Of a stretch of DNA of 59,679 nt, positions 18,697 to 26,323 are shown piece by piece; positions within the stretch are counted from its first letter, which is position 1; every line of letters begins with the position of its first letter. The stretch spans positions 1-59,679 of the forward strand of contig JAODBM010000132.1 in NCBI GenBank assembly GCA_025463985.1, written 5' to 3'. A program made the translations under genes and the position numbers. The notes under the pieces are model-generated. The model was not told the origin of the DNA, searched no databases, and was given only the letters and a program-made list of their open reading frames with translations. This DNA comes from Acidimicrobiales bacterium (lineage in GTDB: Bacteria > Actinomycetota > Acidimicrobiia > Acidimicrobiales > Iamiaceae).

Positions 18697-19295
18697 GGGC
18701 GGCTCTTTCGGTGCGTGACGTGGGTGAAGTACATCTCCATGGCGCTGTCGACGAGCCGGATCCAGCGGTCGCCGCCGGGATCGTTGGAGATCTGCTGGTC
18801 GGTGAGCCCGGTGCCGAGGGCGGTGAGCAGGTCGAGGTCGCCCGGCTCGGTGATGCCGAGGCCGGCGATCCGCCGCTGCACCGATTCGAGCCCCGCGATC
18901 GAGATCGCGAACGACTCGGGCGACGGCTCGAAGCCGGGGATCGTCCGCTGGAACAGCAGCTGATAGCGCACGGGGTCGTCGGTGCAGAACCGCACGAACG
19001 CGTGCATGCCGGCCCGCAGGTCCTGCAGCGGATCGCCGGTGGGCGTCAGCTGGGCCTCGACGTCCTCGAGGTACTGGGCCGCGCCCTGGGCGAACAGCGC
19101 GTCGTAGATCGCGTTCTTCGAGGCGAAGTACGAGTACAGCGACGGCGCCTGCAGCCCGACCTTGCGGGCGAGGTCGCGCACGGAGAGCGCCGCGAGCCCC
19201 TCGGCCCGCACCAGCTCCCACGCCGCGTCGACGATCTCGGCCCGCGTTGCCTCACGGCGTTCGGCTCGCCGATCACGGGTAGGTTTCACGAACAT
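18693..19295 (-). CDS. TetR/AcrR-family transcriptional regulator
   Basis: A 200-residue protein. The N-terminal helix-turn-helix reads LSVRDLARKVGLQAPSLYSY, then FASKNAIYDALF. The C-terminal ligand domain (about 75-195) resembles the TetR_C_33/WHG group. It is the first gene of a three-gene operon with a mycothiol-type enzyme and an MBL protein, so it probably responds to a small toxic substrate. CGAACATCGTTCG (19289-19301), a 5-bp inverted repeat, overlaps its start codon and may be its operator. Confidence 0.88.
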   Translation of the reverse strand: MFVKPTRDRRAERREATRAEIVDAAWELVRAEGLAALSVRDLARKVGLQAPSLYSYFASKNAIYDALFAQGAAQYLEDVEAQLTPTGDPLQDLRAGMHAFVRFCTDDPVRYQLLFQRTIPGFEPSPESFAISIAGLESVQRRIAGLGITEPGDLDLLTALGTGLTDQQISNDPGGDRWIRLVDSAMEMYFTHVTHRKSRP

Positions 19296-19363
19296 CGTTC
19301 GGAGTTTGCGCGCAGGGTGCGCCGCTTGTCAACGCCGGGGTCGCGCCCGGCCGCCCGGACGGG

Positions 19364-19978
19364 CTAGAGGTCTTCCCAGCGGGAGATGGCGGCCGCTTCC
19401 CGGGCCTTCATCTCGGCCGCGGTGACCACGTCGATCGCGGCTTGCAGGTCGGCGCAGCGGCTGCCGTACTGGGCCAGGGCCGCCTGCACCGGCGGCGCCA
19501 GCTCGGGCAGGCGCGTGAGCGCGATGACCTCGGGCCGACCTGACGCTCGCACCAGGTCCCACACCCGTGAACCGGGGCCGACCAGCTCGGCGTCGGCCAG
19601 GACCTGCCCGATGGGGCGGAAGGCCTCGGCGACGAGGCCGCTGGCCAGCGTGGCGCCCTGCGCCAGCGGGAACCCCGGGCCGCCCCGATTGAGGTGGGGC
19701 GCCTTCTTGCGCAGGATCGCCACGGTCGTCTCGTCGAGGCGGGCGAGCGCGTCGTCGACGCTCGTGCGCAGGGTCCGCAGCTCGTCGGTCGACATCCGCT
19801 CGACCCGAGAGGCGTACTGCGCCAGGGCGGCGCGCACCAGGGTCTCGGTCTCGCCGCGCACGAGCTCGGCGGTCGCGACCGCGAGCTCGTCGAGGGCTGC
19901 GTCGGCGAGGCCAGTGGCCTCCGCCTCGACGGCCTCAGCCGCCCGGACGCCCTCGGACTTCACGTTGTTTGCCGCCAT
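19364..19978 (-). CDS. Uncharacterised helical protein
   Basis: A 204-residue soluble protein rich in Ala, Glu and Arg with long predicted helices (about 5-95 and 125-200) around a short Gly/Pro segment (HLNRGGPGFPLAQGA). No signal peptide, membrane segment or catalytic motif is visible, and I do not recognise a family. It lies after the TetR operon on the same strand, about 0.7 kb from its start, and is divergent from the lipoprotein at 20170. Confidence 0.6.
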   Translation of the reverse strand: MAANNVKSEGVRAAEAVEAEATGLADAALDELAVATAELVRGETETLVRAALAQYASRVERMSTDELRTLRTSVDDALARLDETTVAILRKKAPHLNRGGPGFPLAQGATLASGLVAEAFRPIGQVLADAELVGPGSRVWDLVRASGRPEVIALTRLPELAPPVQAALAQYGSRCADLQAAIDVVTAAEMKAREAAAISRWEDL

Positions 19979-20169
19979 CGTTGCCTCGTGACCAGGTTGT
20001 GGAACGGGTCACGTGTCATCTTGACGACACTGCCCGAGGCCCGGCACGGGGTTGCGCGGGCCCTCGCAGTCTGCACCCTGCTCCTCCTGATCGCGCGATG
20101 CGGCGACCTGCGGCGCACCGTCACCGCGCCGTCCTCCGAGGCCCGCCCGGACCCTTCGCGGCTGCCAGG

Positions 20170-21648
20170 ATGAGCCCGATGGATGAGCGCAGCGCGTCGG
20201 CCGGGCGGCGCGGGGTGGCCCGGCACGGCCCCAGCGCCCCGCGGCGGGCGGCGCACGCGGCGCTCGCCGGGCTCGTGATGGGCTTGGTGGTCGCCTGCAG
20301 CAGCAGCCCCAACGCGTCGCCGGGCAGGTCCGCTCCGGCCGTGACCGACGCCACGACCGGCGTCACGGGCACCCCCTCGTCGACGGCGTCGCGGCCTGCC
20401 GCCACGTCGAGCCTCTGGCCGACCTATCACCGCACCAACGACCGGGCCGGGCTCGGCGTCGGCATCCGCCCGCCGGGCTCGCTGCGCGCCGGCTGGACGA
20501 CGAAGGTGGACGGCGCCGTGTACGGCCAGGCCCTCGTGGTCGGCGACTCGGTCATCGCCGCCACCGAGAACGACAGCGTCTACGCGCTGAGCCTGGCCAA
20601 CGGCGCGGTCCGGTGGCGGGCGCACCTCGGGACGCCGGTGCCGCAAGCGGACCTGCCCTGCGGCAACATCGACCCGGTCGGCATCACGGGCACTCCGGCC
20701 TACGACGGTGCGACCGGCTCGGTGTTCGTGGTGACCGAGACGACCGGCTCGGCCCACGACCTGGTGGCGCTCGACGCCGCGACAGGTGCGGTGCGGTTCC
20801 GGCGCAACCTCGACGTCGGCGGGCACGACCGGGTCGCCCAGCAGCAGCGGGCCGCGCTGGCCGTGGCGAACGGGCGCGTCTACGTGGCGTTCGGAGGCCG
20901 GTTCGGCGACTGCGGGGACTACATCGGCTACCTCACCGCGAGCGCGACCGACGGCGCGGGTTCGGTGGCGCGCTACGCGGTGCCGACCGCCAAGGAGGGC
21001 GGGATCTGGGCGCCGCCCGGAGCGGCGATCGGGTCAGACGGCAGCGTCTACGTCGCCGTCGGCAACGGCGCGTCGACCCGCGGCGCGTACGACGGGAGCG
21101 ACGCCGTCGTGCGGCTGCGACCCGACCTGTCCGGCCGCCTCGACTTCTTCGCGCCGCGCGCGTGGGCGTCGCAGAACGCCTCGGACCTCGACCTCGGGTC
21201 GACCGGACCGGCGTTGCTGGCCGGCGGGCTGGTCGTGTCGGCCGGGAAGGCGGGCACGGTCTACCTGCTGGATGCGAACAAGCTCGGCGGGATCGGCGGC
21301 GAGCTCGCCACGGCGTCGGGCTGCACCGGCTTCGGGGGCATGGCCGCCGATGGGGCCGCGGTCTTCATCCCGTGCTCGGAGGGGCTCCGGCGCTTCAACA
21401 CCGCCGGCCGCAGGCTCACCGCCCGCTGGCAGGCGCCGGCGACCGGCTCACCCACGGTCGGCGGGGGAGCGGTGTGGTCGCTCGTCACCGATGCCGGCGT
21501 GCTCCACGCCTACGACGAGGCCACCGGCGCTGACAGGGCTCGCATCGACGTAGGCGCGGTCACGCGGTTCGCGTCACCGGTGCTGACCCCGACCAGGGTC
21601 CTGGTCGGCACGAAGGCGGCCGTCGTCGCCGTCGACATCGTCGGCTGA
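20170..21648 (+). CDS. PQQ-like (quinoprotein-type) beta-propeller lipoprotein
   Basis: About 492 residues. It has an N-terminal signal with lipobox LVVACSSS, a Ser/Thr linker, then repeated WD/PQQ-like blades: GDSVIAATENDSVYALSLAN, GATGSVFVVTETTG, LVALDAATGAVRF, GGLVVSAGKAGTVYLLDANK. Such outward-facing propellers act as scaffolds or as quinoprotein dehydrogenase domains; no PQQ-ligand set can be confirmed. An alternative ATG is three codons downstream. The gene is convergent with 21663-23081. Confidence 0.78.
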   Translation: MSPMDERSASAGRRGVARHGPSAPRRAAHAALAGLVMGLVVACSSSPNASPGRSAPAVTDATTGVTGTPSSTASRPAATSSLWPTYHRTNDRAGLGVGIRPPGSLRAGWTTKVDGAVYGQALVVGDSVIAATENDSVYALSLANGAVRWRAHLGTPVPQADLPCGNIDPVGITGTPAYDGATGSVFVVTETTGSAHDLVALDAATGAVRFRRNLDVGGHDRVAQQQRAALAVANGRVYVAFGGRFGDCGDYIGYLTASATDGAGSVARYAVPTAKEGGIWAPPGAAIGSDGSVYVAVGNGASTRGAYDGSDAVVRLRPDLSGRLDFFAPRAWASQNASDLDLGSTGPALLAGGLVVSAGKAGTVYLLDANKLGGIGGELATASGCTGFGGMAADGAAVFIPCSEGLRRFNTAGRRLTARWQAPATGSPTVGGGAVWSLVTDAGVLHAYDEATGADRARIDVGAVTRFASPVLTPTRVLVGTKAAVVAVDIVG

Positions 21649-21662
21649 GACCCGGGCTGCTG

Positions 21663-23081
21663 TCAGCGCTGGCGAGCGAAGTAGATGTCGGTCTTCAGCG
21701 GGTTGGCGCTGGCGCCGTTGGCCTCCCAGGTCACGTTCAGCTTGCGGTCCGGGCCGAAGGCGCACTGGAACAGGTCGCCCAGCCCGCTCGAGTTGCTGCC
21801 GGCCGCGAGCACCGGCTGCTTGGGTGCGAGCGAGGTGAAGCTGAACGCTCCGGTGAAGCTCGAGGCGACGCCGGCGTAGACGTACCACGGGCTCTTGGCA
21901 TCCTTGGCCGAGTAGTAGCTCACGCCGACCTGGCCGCCGGGGGTCACGTCCATCGACGAGTAGTGGTAGAAGCCCTTCCTCGGCGTGATCTCGCGCTTCT
22001 GCCACGAGTGGCCGTGGTCGGTCGACCGGTACAGCAGCAGGTGGTTGCCGGTGATCGTGACGCCGCTGGCGTTCGGCAAGCCGCAGTTCACGCAGTGGCC
22101 CGTCGTGTCGTTGTTGATGAACAGCGCGTACACGACGCCCTTGCCGTCGACCGCCACCATCGGCCACTGGATGTTGCGGTCGTTGCCGGTGTTGTCGTTG
22201 CCGTTGTAGCCATCGACGCGGTAGCGCTTGAAGGTGCGGCCGTCGTCGGAGGACACGTACGACCACAGGGTTCCGTTCCTGTAGCCGGCCTGGCCCTCGT
22301 TCGTCGTGGTCGAGTCGGCACCGCTGTCGTTGGTGCAGACGGCGTAGATGAAGTGGGTGCGCGGCCGATGGTCGGCGGCCGGGCGGCACCAGCCCGAGTC
22401 GGGCAGCACCGTGCCCTTGTGGGCGAACGTGGTCCCGCCGTCGTAGGACATGTACGAGAGGTAGCGGCCGCCGCCGCCGGTCACCTTGTCGCCCTCGTTG
22501 CCGAGGTACTGCACGACGCCGTTGCCGTGGGCGGTGATCCAGGGACGGTCGTCGACCGGCTGGACCGTGCCCATGGCCGGGCTGGTGAACTGCTCGGTGA
22601 TCTTGGCGGCACCGTTCCCGCTGGTCTTCCAGCGCGTGAAGCTGTTGTCCACGACCTTGGTGTCCACGAAGTACAGGTGGTTGGCGTCGTCCTTGGCCAG
22701 GTCGCCCTCATCGCCGAAGTCGGCGCGGTCCACGCCGAGCTTCGTGAGGCCCGGCATGTCGCCGAACGTCCGGCCGTTGCTCGACGTCCAGAGCCACGAC
22801 TGGCTGCGCACGGTGCCGTTCGGGTCGGTGCCCGCGGCGAGGCAGTGGTTGTCCTTGTGGGCCGTGACCACCACGTTGTTGAACCGGTCGACGATGAGGC
22901 CGGGCTCGTAGCCGCCGCACACGGCGTCGGTCGTCAGGTGGACGGGCGGGCCGAACGCGGTGGCCGAGCCGGCCGTGGTGGGCGCGAGCACGCCGGACAG
23001 CACGGCGGTGGCGGCGCCCGCCACGGCCACCAAGCCGAATCCGAGCCTGCGACTCCTGCGACTTCCGCGACCGAACGACAT
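21663..23081 (-). CDS. Secreted sialidase-superfamily (BNR-like) beta-propeller protein
   Basis: About 472 residues. The start at 23079-23081 is chosen because GGGAGG lies 7 nt upstream. A signal peptide (LGFGLVAVAGAATAVLSGVL) is followed by BNR/Asp-box-like repeats such as SYDGGTTFAHKG, SSDDGRTFKRY, STDHGHSWQKR and WTSSNGRTFGD. The late segment DVTPGGQVGVSYY also fits exo-sialidase-type propellers. The catalytic arginine triad of sialidases cannot be identified, so only the fold is claimed. Confidence 0.75.
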   Translation of the reverse strand: MSFGRGSRRSRRLGFGLVAVAGAATAVLSGVLAPTTAGSATAFGPPVHLTTDAVCGGYEPGLIVDRFNNVVVTAHKDNHCLAAGTDPNGTVRSQSWLWTSSNGRTFGDMPGLTKLGVDRADFGDEGDLAKDDANHLYFVDTKVVDNSFTRWKTSGNGAAKITEQFTSPAMGTVQPVDDRPWITAHGNGVVQYLGNEGDKVTGGGGRYLSYMSYDGGTTFAHKGTVLPDSGWCRPAADHRPRTHFIYAVCTNDSGADSTTTNEGQAGYRNGTLWSYVSSDDGRTFKRYRVDGYNGNDNTGNDRNIQWPMVAVDGKGVVYALFINNDTTGHCVNCGLPNASGVTITGNHLLLYRSTDHGHSWQKREITPRKGFYHYSSMDVTPGGQVGVSYYSAKDAKSPWYVYAGVASSFTGAFSFTSLAPKQPVLAAGSNSSGLGDLFQCAFGPDRKLNVTWEANGASANPLKTDIYFARQR

Positions 23082-23191
23082 GCCCGAACCTCCCGGTGTG
23101 CGATCTCTCACCGGATGCGTTCGACCTCGGGCCGGCGAGTCCTGCTGATCTTCGGCCGGTTCCTCAGCCGTTCACGCGGGAGCTGGGACGT

Positions 23192-24424
23192 TCACCAGTC
23201 TTCGCCCTCGGCCGCGTCGGTCCAGGTGCGTCCGGTGGCGGCGAAGGAGGCCACGCCGGCAGACGGCACCCACTGGCCGGCTCGCACGCAGCCGATGGGC
23301 TCGAGGGCCGCGGGTGACTGCACCGTCTCGACGCCGTCCGACACCGGGAAGGGGCCGTCGGTGCGCAGCCGCAGGACCGACAGCTCGGCCGGTCGACCGG
23401 GGGCGATCGTGCCCAGCTCGTCGCTGCGCCCGATGACCCGGGCGACGTTCGAGGTGCCCATGGCCACCACGTCGTGCAGGTCGAGGCCGAGGGCCAGCAG
23501 CTTGGTGAGGGTCTCCGCGAGGGAGTACACGGGGCCGCCGATGTTGAACACGTTGAGGTCGGTGGAGGCGGTGTCGGGCCGGTAGCCCTGCTCGAACAGT
23601 CGCCGGGCCTCCTTGAACCGGAAGTCGGTGCCGGAGTGGCCGACGTCGAGCACGACGCCCCGATCGACCGCGTCGCGGAACTCGGGGATCGCCTTGCCGT
23701 CGGCGCCGATCATCCCGCCGGCACCGCGGAACGCGTGGGTGATGATGTCGCCCCCGCGCATCGACCGCAGCAAGGCCGCGGGCGTGATGACGGGCGTGTG
23801 CGGGAAGCGGCCGAGGTGGACCATGACCGGCAGCGGGCCGCCGGCCTGCTGTGCGGCCTCCAGGAACGGCGAGTGCTGGTCGTCGCCGACGTGGCACGCC
23901 CGCGCCTTGAGGCCCACGACGACGTCGGCGTTGCGGGCCAGCGACGCTTCGAGAGACGCCATGTCGAGGTTCTTCAGGTCGTTGGCGATGGTCAGCTTGT
24001 GGCAGATGAAGTCGCGGGTGGCGAGGTAGAGCTGGTTCGGGTCGATGAAGGCCAGGACCTTCGTGCGGGTGTCGGGATGGTCGATCACGGCCCGGCGGCT
24101 GATGTCGAAGGTGGCCACGCCGCTCGTCCCGCCGTCGACGACCACGGGCACGCCCATGTCGACGCCGACCTGGTCGGCCTCGACGCAGAAGTCGCCGAGC
24201 CCGGTCATCACGTGGCAATGGAGATCGATCAGGCCGGGCGTGACCAGCAGGCCGCTGCAGTCGACCACCTCCACATCGCTGTCGGGCGGGGCCGCCGCGG
24301 CGTCCGCCTCGGGCGGCGGGCCGACCGTGACGACCACGCCCTCTCGGATGACCACGTCGAGGATGGCGTCGGTGGCCGTCACCGGGTCGATGACCCGGCC
24401 GTTGCGAAGGAGGAGGGTTGCCAT
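23192..24424 (-). CDS. Amidohydrolase/deacetylase, dihydroorotase-like
   Basis: A 410-residue metal-dependent hydrolase. It opens with the N-terminal strand MATLLLRNGRVIDP and the metal motif GLIDLHCHV (HxH) after a beta-sandwich. Downstream are KARACHVGDDQHS (possible bridging Lys or His ligands), PVMVHLGRFPH, DIITHAFRG and the late Asp in VLDVGHSGTDF. It resembles the dihydroorotase-like amidohydrolase/deacetylase group (EF_0837-type). It lies in the left arm of the catabolic island with mocA and the ammonia-lyase, all on the minus strand. The substrate is unknown; an N-acyl or cyclic-amide intermediate is plausible. Confidence 0.8.
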   Translation of the reverse strand: MATLLLRNGRVIDPVTATDAILDVVIREGVVVTVGPPPEADAAAAPPDSDVEVVDCSGLLVTPGLIDLHCHVMTGLGDFCVEADQVGVDMGVPVVVDGGTSGVATFDISRRAVIDHPDTRTKVLAFIDPNQLYLATRDFICHKLTIANDLKNLDMASLEASLARNADVVVGLKARACHVGDDQHSPFLEAAQQAGGPLPVMVHLGRFPHTPVITPAALLRSMRGGDIITHAFRGAGGMIGADGKAIPEFRDAVDRGVVLDVGHSGTDFRFKEARRLFEQGYRPDTASTDLNVFNIGGPVYSLAETLTKLLALGLDLHDVVAMGTSNVARVIGRSDELGTIAPGRPAELSVLRLRTDGPFPVSDGVETVQSPAALEPIGCVRAGQWVPSAGVASFAATGRTWTDAAEGEDW

Positions 24425-24514
24425 GCGCAGATGGTCCCGCAGCGGAGTCCTTGCGTCCACAGCGAACGCTGCTGGCAACACGGAGTTCATCTTTCGGAGG
24501 CAGGGGTGGACCGG

Positions 24515-25072
24515 TCAGCGCCAGCGTTCGAGGTCGGCGGCGGTGTCGATGTCCGCGGCGGCGCCCGCGGCGGCCACCTCCACCTCCGTCACCAGGTCGG
24601 GCCGGGCCCGCATGACGGCGCGGGCGCCCTCGTCGCCCATTGCTGGCAGCAGCGGCCACACGGCCGCGACCAGGCGGACCGGCGGATGGCGCTGGCCGCC
24701 CGACCGGGCGGTGGCGATGGGCGTGGCGTCGGCGGAGGCGATGGCGCGCCAGGCCTCGGGGGTCACGAGCGGCGCGTCGCCGAGCCCTACCACCACGGCC
24801 TCCAGCCCGAGCGCGGCGGCCCACCGCAGGGCGCACTGCAGCGACGAGGCCTGCCCGTCCGCCCAGCGGTCGTTGTGGAGCACCACCACGCCCTCGGGCG
24901 CGTCGATGGCGACCGCGCCCGTGACCACCGCGACCTGGCCGACGCCCGCGGCGACGGCTGCCGCGAGGGCATGACCGACGACGGTGCCACCCCGGAACGG
25001 TGCCACGAGCTTGTGGGTCGACCCGAGGAACCGGCTGCCCCCGCCTGCGGCCAGGACCACGCAGCCGATCAC
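24515..25072 (-). CDS. mocA: Molybdenum cofactor cytidylyltransferase-like (MocA/YgfJ)
   Basis: A 185-residue nucleotidyltransferase. It has the signature VVLAAGGGSRFLGSTHKL, then LQCALRWA, GLGDAPLVTPEAW and a C-terminal ADIDTAADLERW. The family includes MocA, which adds CMP to molybdopterin to give the MCD cofactor used by xanthine-dehydrogenase-family enzymes. Two such enzymes are encoded in this island (26324 and 47292-50946), which supports the assignment. The E. coli counterpart ygfJ (mocA) sits in a similar island. Confidence 0.85.
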   Translation of the reverse strand: MIGCVVLAAGGGSRFLGSTHKLVAPFRGGTVVGHALAAAVAAGVGQVAVVTGAVAIDAPEGVVVLHNDRWADGQASSLQCALRWAAALGLEAVVVGLGDAPLVTPEAWRAIASADATPIATARSGGQRHPPVRLVAAVWPLLPAMGDEGARAVMRARPDLVTEVEVAAAGAAADIDTAADLERWR

Positions 25073-25097
25073 GTCCGGCTGCGTGGGCGGCGACGGG

Positions 25098-26255
25098 TCA
25101 CGGGGCGACGACGTCGTGGCCGACGACGCGGCGGTAGGCGTCGGGGTCGGTCGCGCCCTCGGTGCTGATCACGAGCACGCGGGCGCGCTCCGCGTCGGGC
25201 AGCTCGCCCGCCTCGATCAGCGCGCGCAGCCCGGCGAGCCCGGCGGCCCCGGTCTCGCCCGATTCGAGCCCCGCCGCCGCGAGGTCGCGCATGGCTCGCT
25301 CGGCGTCGCCGTCTTCCACGGCGACGAAGAGGTCGACGCCCGCGGCCACCGTCGGCCAGGCCAGGTCGGACACGTGGCCGCAGTTGAGCCCAGCCATGAT
25401 CGAGTCGTGGGGACCGGGCACGTCGACGGGGTGACCCGCTTCGACCGACCGCAATCCGCAGGCGGCCGAGACCGGTTCCACGACCACGATCAGCGGGCCG
25501 TCGGCGTCGGTCGCCGCGGCCTCGTCACGGGCCCGGTAGTGGCGCACGACCGCGGCTGCCAGCGCACCCACACCCATCTGCACGACCACGACGTCGGGCG
25601 CCGCGGCACCGGCGGCGGCCAGCTGGGCGTCGGCCTCGGCGAAGATCGTGCTGTAGCCGTCGATGACCCAGCCCGGGATGTCCGCGTAGCCGGGCCACGA
25701 GGTGTCGGACACGACCAGCGCGCGGTCCGACGCGAGGGTCGCCGACTGGGCCACCGCCTCGTCGTAGGTGCCGTCCACGACCTCGACCGACGCGCCCTCC
25801 GACGCGATCGCGTCGATGCGGGCCGCGGCCGTGCCGGCGGGCACGAGGATCGTGGCGTCGAGCCCGAGGAGGGCGGCCATCCGGGCCACGGCCCGCCCGT
25901 GGTTGCCGTCAGTGGCGGCGACGAGGCGCAGCGGCAGCAGCGGAACGGCGGCCGCGGCGACCTCGTCGAGGGTGGTCCACGTCCCGGGCGCGACGCCGAG
26001 CCGCGCCGCGAGCGCGCGGTAGGTCGCCCACGATGCGCCGAGCACCTTGAACGCGGGCAGCCCCAACCGCGACGACTCGTCCTTCACCCAGAGCTCGCCG
26101 ACGCCCAGGTCAGCGGCCAGGTGCGGGGCCTGCACGAGCGGCGTCGGGGCGTAGCCGGGCAGGCCACGATGGAAGCTGAGGGGCGAGGCACCCGCCCCGG
26201 CCGCCGGCTGGTCGGGCCGCCGGCGGCGCCGGGGGTTCTTGAGGATGAGGCCCAC
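25098..26255 (-). CDS. dpaL: Diaminopropionate ammonia-lyase-like PLP enzyme (DpaL/YgeX)
   Basis: About 385 residues, fold-type II PLP family. The cofactor Lys lies in SRLGLPAFKVLGASWA, with ATDGNHGRAVA contacting PLP phosphate, and MAGLNCGHVSDLAWP and ISTEGATDP near the C-terminus match diaminopropionate ammonia-lyase. The reaction converts 2,3-diaminopropionate to pyruvate and ammonia. The start is uncertain: a GTG at 26253-26255 gives the family-like beginning VGLILKNPRRRR; a TTG at 26307-26309 would extend it. It is the E. coli YgeX counterpart and is divergent from the molybdenum hydroxylase. Confidence 0.85.
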   Translation of the reverse strand: MGLILKNPRRRRRPDQPAAGAGASPLSFHRGLPGYAPTPLVQAPHLAADLGVGELWVKDESSRLGLPAFKVLGASWATYRALAARLGVAPGTWTTLDEVAAAAVPLLPLRLVAATDGNHGRAVARMAALLGLDATILVPAGTAAARIDAIASEGASVEVVDGTYDEAVAQSATLASDRALVVSDTSWPGYADIPGWVIDGYSTIFAEADAQLAAAGAAAPDVVVVQMGVGALAAAVVRHYRARDEAAATDADGPLIVVVEPVSAACGLRSVEAGHPVDVPGPHDSIMAGLNCGHVSDLAWPTVAAGVDLFVAVEDGDAERAMRDLAAAGLESGETGAAGLAGLRALIEAGELPDAERARVLVISTEGATDPDAYRRVVGHDVVAP

Positions 26256-26301
26256 GGACAGCAAGCCAACAGCACTGTTCACAGGATGGCAACGCTGGCG
26301 C

Positions 26302-26318
26302 GTTGACAATTTGTTGAA
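26302..26318. promoter_or_regulatory. Candidate island operator GTTGACAATTTGTTGAA
   Basis: It lies in the divergent gap between dpaL and the molybdenum hydroxylase. The same sequence with one change (GTTGACAGTTTGTTGAA) occurs at 47252-47268 before the other xanthine dehydrogenase operon, and the TGTTGAA half forms a palindrome at 40804-40820. The TTGACA part might instead be a -35 box. Confidence 0.45.
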
Positions 26319-26323
26319 GCTTC

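Noticed and set aside
19289..19301. CGAACATCGTTCG at the TetR start as a LexA box
   Set aside because: The spacer between CGAAC and GTTCG is 3 nt, not 4, so it does not fit LexA; a TetR operator is more likely.
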